Source of the DNA: an uncultured Candidatus Saccharibacteria bacterium
GTDB lineage: Bacteria; Patescibacteriota; Saccharimonadia; Saccharimonadales; Saccharimonadaceae
Length of the DNA stretch: 60,477 nt
Assembly (NCBI GenBank): GCA_937989565.1
Contig: CALKRM010000009.1
Location: 1-60,477 of the forward strand
Reading direction: 5' to 3'
A model generated the notes under the pieces. It was not told where the DNA came from. It searched no databases and saw only the letters and a list, made by a program, of their open reading frames with translations. Position 1 is the stretch's first letter; every line of letters begins with the position of its first letter. The translations under genes were made by a program, and so were the position numbers. This document shows positions 42,526 through 51,645 of this stretch, piece after piece.

Positions 42526-43798
42526 TTTCCTGAACGACCTTCTTGTCGTTCCACGGAATTCGCTTGCCATTTACAATTCGGTACTGCTCATGACCCATGC
42601 CAGTAATCAGAATCGTATCGCCACGAACAGCCGACTTCAAAGCCTGATAAATCGCTTGTTTTCGATCAGCAATTTCCGTCATTTTATGAGCCTTTTTCGT
42701 TCGCTCAATTCCCTGACGAATCATTGCCCGAATTTCATCTGGATTTTCGTTATAACTTTCCTCGTCAGTTAGGAAAATCCTATCTGCCAAATTAGCCGCC
42801 AGTTCACCCATAATCGGACGCTTTGTCTTATCTCTATCGCCGCATGCACCAAACACCAAAGTTAATCGCCCCTTGGTAATTTTATGAGTGGTTTTTAGCA
42901 ATTTTTCCAGCGCGTCTGGCGTATGCGCATAATCCACAATAATATCAATTCCAAGCTTATTTTCTACTCGCTCGAATCGTCCAGGAATCGCCTCCAAGTT
43001 CGCTACGCCTTCTTGAATATCTTCCAACTTTATTCCCAGCAAATACGCCAACGACACCGCGGCAGACATATTCATCACGTTAAATTCGCCAGGCAAATTA
43101 GTCGCCAATTCTAAATGAGTTTGATGGTCAATCAATAAACTCGCCTCTGTTCCCTTTTTATATAACTTAACATGCGTCAAGTGAGCTTCAGCATCTGGAT
43201 TCGTCCCGTAAGTCATTTTCTCGCCAGAAGCCGTAAACTTGTCAAAATATTCAAACCACTCATCATCACGATTCAGCACGATATATTTCGGCTTTTTCTC
43301 AAACAACTTAGCCTTAGCTGCCGCGTAAGCTTCCATCGTTTTGTGATAATCCAAATGGTCTTGAGTCAAATTAGTCATCACCGCCGCCTCAATTGGCACG
43401 CCGTCAAATTTATGCTGCGACAGAGCGTGACTTGTTGCCTCTAAAATCACATATTCCACGCCTTCACGCTGAGCTGTCTGGAAAAAGCTAAATAACCTCG
43501 CTACAGTCGGAACTGTCGCATTCAAATCATTTATCTTTTCCTTGCCAGCAATTTCAATCACCGCCGTCGTAAATAATGCAGTCTTAAAGCCAGCCTCTTT
43601 CAAAATCTCATTGATATAACAAGCGGTCGTAGTTTTCCCGTTCGTCCCTGTTACTGCAATAATTCTCAAGCCACGAGCTGGATTGCCATATCTTAGGCTA
43701 ATCATCTTCGTGCGCGCAACTCTATAGGCGTTTTCGGTTTTTTCCAAAGCTCCTTGAGGTAGCGTTTTTCTAGCAATTTTTACCAACTCGTTTTTCAT
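42482..43798 (-). CDS. murE: MurE-like UDP-MurNAc-dipeptide:amino-acid ligase
   Basis: 438 residues. ATP loop IIAVTGTNGKTTTACY, TVARLFSFF, a substrate-binding EATSHALSQHKFDGV and DYAHTPDALEKLL. Adds the third amino acid to the peptidoglycan stem. Where MurE proteins normally carry DNPR (diaminopimelate) or a similar motif, this one has DEESYNENP, so the amino acid is uncertain. I place the start at the ATG at 43798, seven bases after a TAAAAT box. A 40-codon upstream extension overlaps the tsaD promoter and has no signal. Confidence 0.9.
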   Translation of the reverse strand: MKNELVKIARKTLPQGALEKTENAYRVARTKMISLRYGNPARGLRIIAVTGTNGKTTTACYINEILKEAGFKTALFTTAVIEIAGKEKINDLNATVPTVARLFSFFQTAQREGVEYVILEATSHALSQHKFDGVPIEAAVMTNLTQDHLDYHKTMEAYAAAKAKLFEKKPKYIVLNRDDEWFEYFDKFTASGEKMTYGTNPDAEAHLTHVKLYKKGTEASLLIDHQTHLELATNLPGEFNVMNMSAAVSLAYLLGIKLEDIQEGVANLEAIPGRFERVENKLGIDIIVDYAHTPDALEKLLKTTHKITKGRLTLVFGACGDRDKTKRPIMGELAANLADRIFLTDEESYNENPDEIRAMIRQGIERTKKAHKMTEIADRKQAIYQALKSAVRGDTILITGMGHEQYRIVNGKRIPWNDKKVVQEIISEIEKKSRKISL

Positions 43799-43825
43799 AG
43801 TATCCATTTTACCACTTATATTTGC

Positions 43826-43831
43826 TATAAT
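43826..43831 (+). promoter_or_regulatory. -10 box of the tsaD promoter
   Basis: TATAAT, eight bases before the ATG at 43840, without a ribosome site. It is divergent from the murE promoter (minus TAAAAT at 43806-43811). Confidence 0.5.
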
Positions 43832-43839
43832 AAAAGCAA

Positions 43840-44910
43840 ATGAGGATTTTGGGAATTGAATCCAGTTGCGACGAAACAGCGGCGTCAATAGTTGAAGATG
43901 GCGAACGCTTGCTTTCAAATGTCGTCAATTCACAAATTGATATTCACGCAGAATACGGCGGAGTTATTCCAGAAATTGCCGCTCGTAGCCACTTGGAAGT
44001 TGTAAATCCCGTCATTAAAAAAGCTTTGTCTGACGCAAATTGCACTTGGGATGATATTGATGCCATCGCTGTTACTTACGCGCCGGGGCTTATTGGCTCG
44101 CTATTAATCGGCACTCTCGCCGCCAGAACTCTCGCTATCATCCATAATAAGCCGCTCTTTAAGATTCATCACGTAGAAGCTCACGTGTACGCCAATTTTA
44201 TCAACAAGCAATCTGACAATTTATCTCTAACATTGCCGAAACAGCAGCCGTCATTCCCTATGCTTTCGTTGATCGTTTCAGGCGGGCATTCACAACTTGT
44301 CCTATTTAAAAATCACGGTGATTATCAGCTTATTGGACAAACTCAAGACGACGCGGTTGGCGAAGCGTTTGATAAAGTTGCTAAAATCATCGGCTTGCCA
44401 TATCCTGGCGGCCCAGCCATTGCTAAAGTTGCTGAGCTTGGCGACCCACACGCATTCCGCTTACCTATCGCCAAACTATCCGGCGAATACGATTTCTCCT
44501 TCTCTGGGCTTAAGACAGCCGTTTTGAGAGCCGTTCAGCACGAAGTCGGTAAAGACTTCACTTTTCCCTCTCATGAGCTTCCAGCGCTCGTAGATGACGA
44601 ATTACGACGTAATATGGCAGCGAGTTTCCAGTATACAGCCATAAAAACTCTCGTAAATAAAACCAAGAAGGCGTTTGACAATTTCCAGCCAGCCTCCGTT
44701 GTAATCGCTGGCGGAGTCGCAGCTAATCAAGAATTGCGCCGTCAATTACGCGAAGCTTTGCCAATTGACATCGAATACGCCCCTATTCAACTCTGTACAG
44801 ATAACGCCGCGATGATTGCTACTCTCGGTTATTTCAGATCTCAAATTGACGAACCGACAGATCCGTACGATTTAGAAGTTCAGCCAAGTTTATCAATGAC
44901 AGCAATATAA
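43840..44910 (+). CDS. tsaD: tRNA N6-threonylcarbamoyladenosine transferase
   Basis: Transfers threonylcarbamoyl to A37 of ANN-decoding tRNAs. 356 residues, ASKHA fold. MRILGIESSCDETAASIV, metal-binding HHVEAHVYANF (His-x3-His), LIVSGGHSQLV, GEAFDKVAKIIGLPYPGGP and VIAGGVAANQELR. All catalytic elements are present. It is followed 18 bases later by the FemAB-like gene. Confidence 0.97.
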   Translation: MRILGIESSCDETAASIVEDGERLLSNVVNSQIDIHAEYGGVIPEIAARSHLEVVNPVIKKALSDANCTWDDIDAIAVTYAPGLIGSLLIGTLAARTLAIIHNKPLFKIHHVEAHVYANFINKQSDNLSLTLPKQQPSFPMLSLIVSGGHSQLVLFKNHGDYQLIGQTQDDAVGEAFDKVAKIIGLPYPGGPAIAKVAELGDPHAFRLPIAKLSGEYDFSFSGLKTAVLRAVQHEVGKDFTFPSHELPALVDDELRRNMAASFQYTAIKTLVNKTKKAFDNFQPASVVIAGGVAANQELRRQLREALPIDIEYAPIQLCTDNAAMIATLGYFRSQIDEPTDPYDLEVQPSLSMTAI

Positions 44911-44928
44911 CGTTGTGAGGATTACAAC

Positions 44929-45855
44929 ATGAATCAACATTTTCTACAATCATCAGCCTGGGAAAAATTCCAACAATCGCTCGGTCGAAAAGTCTTTCAC
45001 AACAGAGGTGAAGGATGGGAATATTTCGCAATATTAGAGCACGGCACGGGCAATTCCCGCTTATATTGCCCCTTCGGTCCAACTGCTATTAACGAAGAAG
45101 CATTACGATTGGCACTAAAAGACTTAGCAGAGCTCGGCAAAAAACTTGGCGTTACTTTCCTTAGAGTCGGACCAATTAAACCCACCTTTTCTAAGGTATT
45201 ATCTGATGAGCATTGGAAGGAAGCCACTTATGTCCATTTGCAGCCAGAACATACGCACGTTATCAATCTCCAGCAACCAGAGGAAGAAATTATAGCAAGC
45301 ATGGTGCAACCCGTAAGAAATTGCTATAGAAATTATCACAAAAAAGGCGTAACGGTTCATCAATCTCAAAACCCAGACGATATTAAATATTTCTTAGAAT
45401 TGATACACGAAGTCGCCAAACGAACCGGCATGTCGCCGCACCCAGATTCATATTTTCATAAGCAAGCTGGTTCCCTGCTGCCATCAAAGGATGCTTCTTT
45501 CTGGTACGCAACATATGATAATAAAGTAATTGCTACTGCCCTATTTTTCGACTCAAAAACAACTCGAATTTACGCACATGCAGCAGCAAATTCTACACCA
45601 GAATATCGCAAGCTTAACGCTGGAACTGCCCTGCTCACCGAAGCAATAATCGATGCAAAACATCGTCAAATGGAGAAAGTCGATTTATACGGAATTGCTC
45701 CTGAAAATGCACCAAAAAATCACCCATGGGCTGGCTTTACGAAGTTCAAGCGATCGTTCGGCGGCGAAGATATTTATTCTGGGTCAACTTGGGAACTTCC
45801 CTTAAAGCCACTTCAATATTGGCTATATCGAGCGTATCAAACGATCAGAAAATAA
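44929..45855 (+). CDS. FemAB/FemX-like peptidoglycan aminoacyltransferase
   Basis: 308 residues with tandem GNAT-like domains. SSAWEKFQQSLGRKVF at the start, THVINLQQPEEEI with VRNCYRNYHKKGV in the first half, and a C-terminal LYGIAPENAPKNHPWAGFTK with FKRSFGG, typical of FemX/MurM. Such enzymes move an amino acid from tRNA to the lipid II stem to form cross-bridges. With the four tRNA-Ser genes and murE/murF nearby, a seryl or alanyl bridge is possible, but the residue cannot be predicted. GAGG lies nine bases before the ATG. Confidence 0.85.
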   Translation: MNQHFLQSSAWEKFQQSLGRKVFHNRGEGWEYFAILEHGTGNSRLYCPFGPTAINEEALRLALKDLAELGKKLGVTFLRVGPIKPTFSKVLSDEHWKEATYVHLQPEHTHVINLQQPEEEIIASMVQPVRNCYRNYHKKGVTVHQSQNPDDIKYFLELIHEVAKRTGMSPHPDSYFHKQAGSLLPSKDASFWYATYDNKVIATALFFDSKTTRIYAHAAANSTPEYRKLNAGTALLTEAIIDAKHRQMEKVDLYGIAPENAPKNHPWAGFTKFKRSFGGEDIYSGSTWELPLKPLQYWLYRAYQTIRK

Positions 45856-45889
45856 CCTTATTTCATCCATCACACCACATAAATTTGTG

Positions 45890-46016
45890 GTATAATTAAG
45901 ATGTAATATAAACATGTGGAGAAATTAGAGGATTACATATTTAAGGGCTTTTGCACGTGAAAAGCTACTTTGTTTTCTTTTGTCTTTTTTCACATGAAAA
46001 AACCATGGAATAACTT
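45890..46016 (+). promoter_or_regulatory. valS leader with hairpins and a short overlapping reading frame
   Basis: TATAAT near 45890 starts a leader of about 115 bases. ATGTAAT near 45901 can pair with ATTACAT near 45932. GCACGTGAAAAG and CTTTTTTCACATG further down can form a second hairpin. A ten-codon frame (MKKPWNNLCS) begins near 45995 and ends inside valS. No T-box signature is present. Positions are within one or two bases. Confidence 0.4.
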
Positions 46017-48572
46017 ATGCAGCTAGCTAAACAATACATACCAAACGATTACGAACCGAATATTTATGCCCTATGGGAAACCAGCGGCGCATTAGAACCA
46101 ACAGGGGTAGGTAAGCCATATTCAATTATTATGCCTCCACCTAACGCTAACGGTAATCTTCACATTGGGCACGCACTCGATATGAATTTAAAGGATATTC
46201 TGATTCGCTATCACCGAATGAAGGGTGACGACGCCGTATTTATTCCAGGCGCCGACCACGCTGGGTTTGAAACTTGGGTTGTGTATGAAAGAGAATTGAC
46301 GAAGCAAGGGAAGAGTCGCTTCGATTTTTCACGCGACCAACTGTATAGTCAAGTTTGGAATTTTGTACAAGAAAAACGCGGCAATATGGAGCTGCAATTG
46401 CGCGCGTTAGGTGTTAGTGCGTCATGGAAGCATTTGACATTCACTCTGGACGACAAAGTTATCAACACCGTATACGACACATTCAAGAAAATGTGGGATG
46501 ACAATTTGGTTTACAGAGGTGAGCGAATTGTCAATTACTGCACCAAACACCAAACCAGCTTTGCCGACATCGAAGTAGAACATAAGAACGAGAAAGGGAA
46601 GTTGTGGAAAATAGCTTACCCGACATTAGATAAAATTGGCGAGATTATCATTGCTACTACGCGCCCAGAAACTATGCTCGGCGACGTTGCCGTGGCGGTT
46701 CATCCAGACGATGAGCGATATAAAAAATTAGTTGGAACTCGCATTTTACTGCCGATTGTCGATAAGGAAATTCCTATCATCGCGGACGAATATGTCGACA
46801 TGAGCTACGGCACCGGTGCAGTTAAGATTACACCGGCGCACGATCCGAACGACTTTGAAATTGCAAAACGCCACGATTTACCTATAGCGTCAATTATCAG
46901 CCCAGAAGGGAAGATGATAAACGTGCCAGCGCAGTTCTTAGGATTAACGCCAGTAGAAGCTCGTGCTCGAGTTTTGGAAGCACTGGAGGCATTAGAGCTA
47001 CGCCGCGGTGAAACTGAAATTGAACACGCCGTTGGACATTGCTATAAGTGTGGTAGCGTGATTGAGCCAATGATTAAAGAGCAGTGGTTTATTAAAACAC
47101 AATCACTCGCACAGCCAGCAATTGACGCGCTTAAAAAAGAAGAAATTACTTTTTATCCAGCATCCAAGCGTAAAGAACTCATCGCATATCTTGAGCAATT
47201 GAAAGACTGGAATATTTCACGACAAATTCCATGGGGAATACCAATTCCTGCGTTTGTAAATGAAAACGACCCTAAGGATTGGATATTCGACACTCGCACC
47301 AACGAGCAGAGTATTGTTGTAAATGGCACAACATATATCAGGGAAGAGGATACCTTTGATACTTGGTTCTCATCTGGTCAATGGCCATACATCGTAACGG
47401 ATTATTTGACCGGCGGCGATTTAGCTAATTATTTCCCAACTGACATGATGGAAACTGGTATGGATATTATGCGCGCATGGGTTTCTCGAATGATCATGCT
47501 TAGCCTATACCGAACAGGGAAGTTGCCGTTCAAAGAAGTTTATCTACACGGAATGGTTAATGATGAGCACAATCAAAAAATGTCCAAGTCTAAGGGTAAC
47601 GTTATCAATCCAATGGAATTGGTTGCGGAATTCGGATCTGACGCAACGCGCATGGGCGTTATTTCTGGGCGAGCGCCAGCCCAAAGCCAGGCCTTCAACC
47701 GCGGTTCTGTTATCGCTGCTCGCAACTTCTGTAATAAATTATGGAATATTGCCAGGTTTGTCGAGGCGCAAATCGGCGATAATCACCAAATTGTCGACTT
47801 AGAGCCACAAACTCCGGCTGACCACTGGATTATTCGCCAATTGAACGACGCCGCCAACAACATTGCCGTTAGAATAGAACAATATCGCTTCTCAGAGGCA
47901 TCAGAAACTGTTTACCACACTATTTGGGACGACGTGGCTGACTGGTACATTGAATCATCTAAAACCGCGATCAATCGTCCATTATTATCTTGGGTTTTGG
48001 CGACTTCTTTGAAAATCGCTCATCCATTTGCGCCGTTCGTTACGGAAACAATTTGGCAAACACTCAATTACACCGACGGCATTTTGATGCGTGAAGCTTG
48101 GCCAACTCCAGAAAAGTTCGATCCGATTGCCGCCGAACAATTTGAGCAACTTAAACTCTTGGTCGCCGAAGGTCGCTGGGTGATTGCTGAACTGCCAGGG
48201 AATAAGAAATATCGATTGTTATACGGCAACGATAGTCTTATCGCTGAAAATCAAGACACAATTAAGCATCTTATGCGGCTTGAGGCAATTGAGCACACGG
48301 ATCAGCCGCGTGGACTGAGATTAGCGGCAGCAAACAGGGAAGCATGGCTAGATATTGATAGTGAAACTCTGTACCAACATCAGGAAAATCTGGAAATGCG
48401 CTTAGCCGAAGCACGTCAGAAATTGGCAGGATTAAAGAAGCGCCTGGAAAATCCGACTTACGTTGAGAAGGCGCCAGCCCACCTTGTCGAGGAAACTCGC
48501 GAGCAATTAGCCAAGCAAGAAAAAATCATTACTCGGCTTGTTTCGGAACTGGAAGTGATTAGCTTAAAATAG
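46017..48572 (+). CDS. valS: Valyl-tRNA synthetase
   Basis: 851 residues. Class I core with NGNLHIGHALD (HIGH motif, about residue 45), the CP1 editing domain (TTRPETMLGDVAVAVHPDD), KMSKSKGNV (about residue 525), an anticodon-binding helical domain and a C-terminal coiled-coil arm (about the last 65 residues). It charges tRNA-Val and hydrolyses mischarged Thr. The start has only GGAA upstream and overlaps a short leader frame. Confidence 0.97.
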   Translation: MQLAKQYIPNDYEPNIYALWETSGALEPTGVGKPYSIIMPPPNANGNLHIGHALDMNLKDILIRYHRMKGDDAVFIPGADHAGFETWVVYERELTKQGKSRFDFSRDQLYSQVWNFVQEKRGNMELQLRALGVSASWKHLTFTLDDKVINTVYDTFKKMWDDNLVYRGERIVNYCTKHQTSFADIEVEHKNEKGKLWKIAYPTLDKIGEIIIATTRPETMLGDVAVAVHPDDERYKKLVGTRILLPIVDKEIPIIADEYVDMSYGTGAVKITPAHDPNDFEIAKRHDLPIASIISPEGKMINVPAQFLGLTPVEARARVLEALEALELRRGETEIEHAVGHCYKCGSVIEPMIKEQWFIKTQSLAQPAIDALKKEEITFYPASKRKELIAYLEQLKDWNISRQIPWGIPIPAFVNENDPKDWIFDTRTNEQSIVVNGTTYIREEDTFDTWFSSGQWPYIVTDYLTGGDLANYFPTDMMETGMDIMRAWVSRMIMLSLYRTGKLPFKEVYLHGMVNDEHNQKMSKSKGNVINPMELVAEFGSDATRMGVISGRAPAQSQAFNRGSVIAARNFCNKLWNIARFVEAQIGDNHQIVDLEPQTPADHWIIRQLNDAANNIAVRIEQYRFSEASETVYHTIWDDVADWYIESSKTAINRPLLSWVLATSLKIAHPFAPFVTETIWQTLNYTDGILMREAWPTPEKFDPIAAEQFEQLKLLVAEGRWVIAELPGNKKYRLLYGNDSLIAENQDTIKHLMRLEAIEHTDQPRGLRLAAANREAWLDIDSETLYQHQENLEMRLAEARQKLAGLKKRLENPTYVEKAPAHLVEETREQLAKQEKIITRLVSELEVISLK

Positions 48573-48573
48573 C

Positions 48574-48915
48574 CTAACTCGCACCTTCAAAATCAAGGTG
48601 ATATCCGTCAAAAGTATGTTGACCACGAGCAGCATATTTTTGGCGCAATCGCTTCTTATCGTTGTTACGAGGCGTAGTTCGCGGTCGCGCTGAACCTTCT
48701 TTCAACACATTTGACAATTGAGCGTGTTCTGGATGAGTATGGGGCTTTGTTTCTGGCATTTTTATTTCACCCTCAACGTCACTTTGAACGCTATATGTTT
48801 TCCAAGATGACAAAAACGCTTTATCGACGTTGGTATCGTGCAGCAGCACACCAAACGCTACATTCAAACTGACAAACATAGTTGTAACGGTGAAAAACTG
48901 TTGTACTAAATTCAT
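48574..48915 (-). CDS. Small hypothetical protein with N-terminal membrane segment
   Basis: 113 residues. A hydrophobic N-terminus (about residues 5-27) is followed by a polar, His/Arg/Lys-rich tail of low conservation (NNDKKRLRQKYAARG). The family is not recognised. It is convergent with valS, one base apart. Weak support: open frame, codon use and an A/G-rich upstream run. Confidence 0.5.
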   Translation of the reverse strand: MNLVQQFFTVTTMFVSLNVAFGVLLHDTNVDKAFLSSWKTYSVQSDVEGEIKMPETKPHTHPEHAQLSNVLKEGSARPRTTPRNNDKKRLRQKYAARGQHTFDGYHLDFEGAS

Positions 48916-49043
48916 TTTTGTTCTTTCTTTTTGTATCTATTTTTAGAATACTGATTACAATGTTAGCATAAGCTTTGTTTTTTGTCAAGTATATTTCCCA
49001 GCATAGAAATAGTCATCCTGAATTTTACAGAGAAAATGTTTAG

Positions 49044-49049
49044 TATAAT
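49044..49049 (+). promoter_or_regulatory. -10 box of a leaderless promoter (VanZ/RDD gene)
   Basis: TATAAT, seven bases before the chosen ATG at 49057. Confidence 0.45.
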
Positions 49050-49056
49050 GGAGTTT

Positions 49057-50139
49057 ATGGGATATCTAATTTCCATTAAGGTCGCACTAATCCTTTTCCC
49101 AATCTTGGCTTTTCTTATCACGTTGCCGTATATGATTGCTAACTATCGAAAATACGGCTCCGTCAATAAGTTGCGGACTTTGATTTTATATTCCTTTATC
49201 CTGTATTTATTAACCATATATTTCTTAGTTATTTTACCGTTACCAAATCCAGAATCCATTCACACAACTTACGCAGAAAATCTGAATTTAATCCCGTTTT
49301 CATTCGTCGCAGATTTTATAAAGAATAGTCCATTTATATTAACAGATAGCTCAACTTGGATCACGGCGATAAAACATCCCACTTTTTACGTTCCTGCTTT
49401 CAATATTTTAATGCTTATCCCGTTCGGAATTTACCTGCGCTACTATTTCAAATGTAGCCTTAAAAAGACGTTGTTATTGACAACTATTTTAAGTTTATTC
49501 TTTGAGCTAACTCAATTATCTGGACTTTATTTCATCTATTTAGGACCTTACCGATTAGCCGACGTCGATGATATCATCCAGAACACAATAGGCGGATGCA
49601 TCGGTTACTTTCTGGGCTGGTTTGCGACGTGGCTACTTCCGTCCAGGGAAGAAATAGATGAAAAATCCCTTGAGGCGGGTTCACGAGTTTCTGGAATTCG
49701 TATTAGTTTATCTCTAATAATCGACGCTGTTATCGTCCGTATTCCTTACACCTTATCAAAAACCCAACTTCCGTTTTCGCTATTTTTAGCCCTCTATTTT
49801 AGCCTAATTCCTCTACTGAATGGTAAAACTTTTGGTAGCGCATTATTAAAGTTTGGACTAACGTTTGAAAATAAAAAATGGATTCGCACAATTTTCAGAG
49901 GAATCTTACTCGCGATATATTTTTGCATCATTCCCGCAGGCTTGTTTTACCTCGCGGATGAATTTAATAAGGAAGTGAATTCGCTATTGTTTCTCTGTCT
50001 ATTCGCAATTACATTCTTGGCATTCATATTATTCGTATTAATTACAATTGCCGTAGCGTTATTTAACCGACGTTTTATGTTTGATCGTCTATCTGGCGCA
50101 AGTTACGAAAGTACGATTCAAGTCAAACAAGAGAAATAG
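49057..50139 (+). CDS. VanZ-like / RDD-domain membrane protein
   Basis: 360 residues. The N-terminal part with four or five helices carries the VanZ-like pattern (YFLVILPLPNPES, LNLIPFSFV, FNILMLIPFGIYLRYYF, FFELTQLSGLYFI, YRLADVDDIIQNTIGGCIGY). The C-terminal part is an RDD domain (ISLSLIIDAVIVRIPY through LPLLNGKT-like). VanZ-type proteins give low-level resistance to lipoglycopeptides in some Firmicutes; in other bacteria the role is unclear. The start at 49057 is chosen because it is seven bases after TATAAT; earlier in-frame ATGs overlap that box. Confidence 0.85.
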   Translation: MGYLISIKVALILFPILAFLITLPYMIANYRKYGSVNKLRTLILYSFILYLLTIYFLVILPLPNPESIHTTYAENLNLIPFSFVADFIKNSPFILTDSSTWITAIKHPTFYVPAFNILMLIPFGIYLRYYFKCSLKKTLLLTTILSLFFELTQLSGLYFIYLGPYRLADVDDIIQNTIGGCIGYFLGWFATWLLPSREEIDEKSLEAGSRVSGIRISLSLIIDAVIVRIPYTLSKTQLPFSLFLALYFSLIPLLNGKTFGSALLKFGLTFENKKWIRTIFRGILLAIYFCIIPAGLFYLADEFNKEVNSLLFLCLFAITFLAFILFVLITIAVALFNRRFMFDRLSGASYESTIQVKQEK

Positions 50140-50214
50140 AAATCTCCATCGTAACCAATAAAAAATAGGAGACCCGCATGAATCTCCTATTTTTCGACTT
50201 CAATAGCACTATTT

Positions 50215-50304
50215 TGGCGGAAGGGGAGGGATTCGAACCCTCGGTACGTTTTACCGCACGCCGGTTTTCAAGACCGGTACCTTCAACCACTCGGTCACCC
50301 TTCC
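50215..50304 (-). tRNA. tRNA-Ser(TGA)
   Basis: Minus strand; anticodon loop CTTGAAA gives UGA, reading UCA and wobble partners. Long variable arm, GTTCGAATC T-loop, acceptor GGAAGGG/CCCTTCC, encoded CCA. Confidence 0.95.
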
Positions 50305-50321
50305 GTACTATCTCTGAATTT

Positions 50322-50414
50322 TGGCGGAGGAGGGGGGATTCGAACCCCCGCTACAGATCTCTCCATACTAACGATTTAGCAAACCGTCCCCTTCAGCCAC
50401 TTGGGTACTCCTCC
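50322..50414 (-). tRNA. tRNA-Ser(GCT)
   Basis: Minus strand; anticodon loop TTGCTAA gives GCU, reading AGC/AGU. Long variable arm, acceptor GGAGGAG/CTCCTCC, encoded CCA. 17 bases from the previous tRNA gene, probably cotranscribed. Confidence 0.95.
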
Positions 50415-50474
50415 AAATTCACTATTTAGTGTACCATATAAGTGTAATTATTAATAGCTTTATCGTAAATAGGG

Positions 50475-50480
50475 TATAAT
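50475..50480 (+). promoter_or_regulatory. -10 box of a leaderless promoter (pilin-like gene)
   Basis: TATAAT, exactly six bases before the ATG at 50487; no ribosome site. Confidence 0.6.
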
Positions 50481-50486
50481 AGAATT

Positions 50487-50894
50487 ATGATAAAAGAATA
50501 TGTCTCTAAAATTACAATAGGATTACTTACAATTGGGTTCGGTATAGTTTTAGCAACCGCTCCAGTTTCTGCATTAGGTGAGGGCGGTGCGCCAGCTGGA
50601 ATTAGCGCAGCACGCGGTGACAATACGCCGTCCAACTTGGCTAATGGTGATTCATCAATCGTAAGGCGCGCCATCAACATTATGCTGTTCGGTGTCGGCG
50701 TCTTAAGCGTCGTTATGCTGATCTTCGGCGGTTTCCGCTATGTAATATCTGGCGGTAAAAAAGAATCTGTCACAAACGCCAAAAACACAATTTTATATGC
50801 AATCATCGGTCTACTAATCGCAGTCTTTGCTTACGCCATAATCAACTTCATTCTTGGCGCAGCTTTGAGTGGCGGATCAACCACTAACGTTTAA
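50487..50894 (+). CDS. TrbC/VirB2-like pilin family protein (solitary paralogue)
   Basis: 135 residues. Signal peptide (about 1-30, ending PVSALG), then two hydrophobic helices: NIMLFGVGVLSVVMLIFGGF and a second one ending FAYAIINFILGAAL. They are joined by a short polar loop (SGGKKESVTNAKNT). It shares the GxLSVxMLIxGG and AKNTxLYAxxGL pattern with the six pilin-like proteins at 53817-56127. The leaderless start suggests separate control. Likely a pilus or conjugation-channel component of a T4SS-like apparatus. Confidence 0.82.
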   Translation: MIKEYVSKITIGLLTIGFGIVLATAPVSALGEGGAPAGISAARGDNTPSNLANGDSSIVRRAINIMLFGVGVLSVVMLIFGGFRYVISGGKKESVTNAKNTILYAIIGLLIAVFAYAIINFILGAALSGGSTTNV

Positions 50895-50917
50895 TTGTTC
50901 ACTAATTCTCATCGTGA

Positions 50918-50923
50918 TATACT
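50918..50923 (+). promoter_or_regulatory. -10 box of a leaderless promoter
   Basis: TATACT, six bases before the ATG at 50930; no ribosome site. Confidence 0.55.
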
Positions 50924-50929
50924 AGCGTC

Positions 50930-51448
50930 ATGAACGATAGTCCAGAAAACCAAGACTTTGAAACGCCATCACCTGACAGGATTGATTTAACCGAGCCAAT
51001 AGCCTGGAACGCGCCAGAAGGCGTGCAAGTTCAACGCGGTAAATTGTGGTATGTGTTTTTTGTCATTGTGCTGATAGGATTAATGGCTTTGGCGATTTTG
51101 GTATTTAAGAACTGGACTTTCGCAGTTTTATTGCCAATTATGGCTGTAGCTTTGTTTGTATTGTCAAACAAAACCCCACAAGTAATAAACTACGCAATTA
51201 GCCCCAAAGGCATTTACATCGCCGATGTTTTACACGATTTTAGCGAATTTCGCGCGTTTGGATTAATTCACGAAAACAACCAACATTCGATTCTATTATT
51301 GCCAGTAAAGCGATTCTCGCCAGGTTTGACTATTTACTTTTCCGAAGCAGAAGGCGAGAGAATCGTCGATATGCTCGGAGCGCGTCTACCAATGCAAGAA
51401 ATTAAGCCAGACGCCTTAGAGAAGTTTATTCGGCTGATAAAGCTATAG
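50930..51448 (+). CDS. Hypothetical membrane protein
   Basis: 172 residues. A soluble N-terminus of 35 residues, two membrane helices (WYVFFVIVLIGLMALAILVF and FAVLLPIMAVALFVLS), then a C-terminal domain of about 80 residues. The last has beta-rich stretches (NYAISPKGIYI, SILLLPVKRFSPGLTIYF) that recall PH-like membrane proteins. The similarity is structural guesswork and no function is proposed. Confidence 0.78.
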   Translation: MNDSPENQDFETPSPDRIDLTEPIAWNAPEGVQVQRGKLWYVFFVIVLIGLMALAILVFKNWTFAVLLPIMAVALFVLSNKTPQVINYAISPKGIYIADVLHDFSEFRAFGLIHENNQHSILLLPVKRFSPGLTIYFSEAEGERIVDMLGARLPMQEIKPDALEKFIRLIKL

Positions 51449-51550
51449 CTTGATTGACTATATTTTATGTGGTAGAATACAAAAGTTCAGTGCTTTATAG
51501 CAATGAAAGTACTTTACATTTTTTGTTGCGGCCTTTTTGAAAGGCTGTAT

Positions 51551-51627
51551 GCACCCGTAGCTCAGCTGGATAGAGCGCTGGCTTGCGGAGCCAGAGGTCG
51601 TAAGTTCGAATCTTGCCGGGTGTACCA
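51551..51627 (+). tRNA. tRNA-Arg(GCG)
   Basis: Acceptor GCACCCG/CGGGTGT, D-loop AGCTGGAT, anticodon stem CTGGC/GCCAG with loop TTGCGGA giving anticodon GCG, T-loop TTCGAAT, encoded CCA. Reads CGC and CGU. Most bacteria use ACG (edited to ICG) for these codons. Confidence 0.93.
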
Positions 51628-51645
51628 ATTAACCTAAGGAGGGGT

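Noticed and set aside
45890..46016. T-box riboswitch before valS
   Set aside because: No T-box AGGGTGGNACCGCG-type sequence and no matching antiterminator are present.
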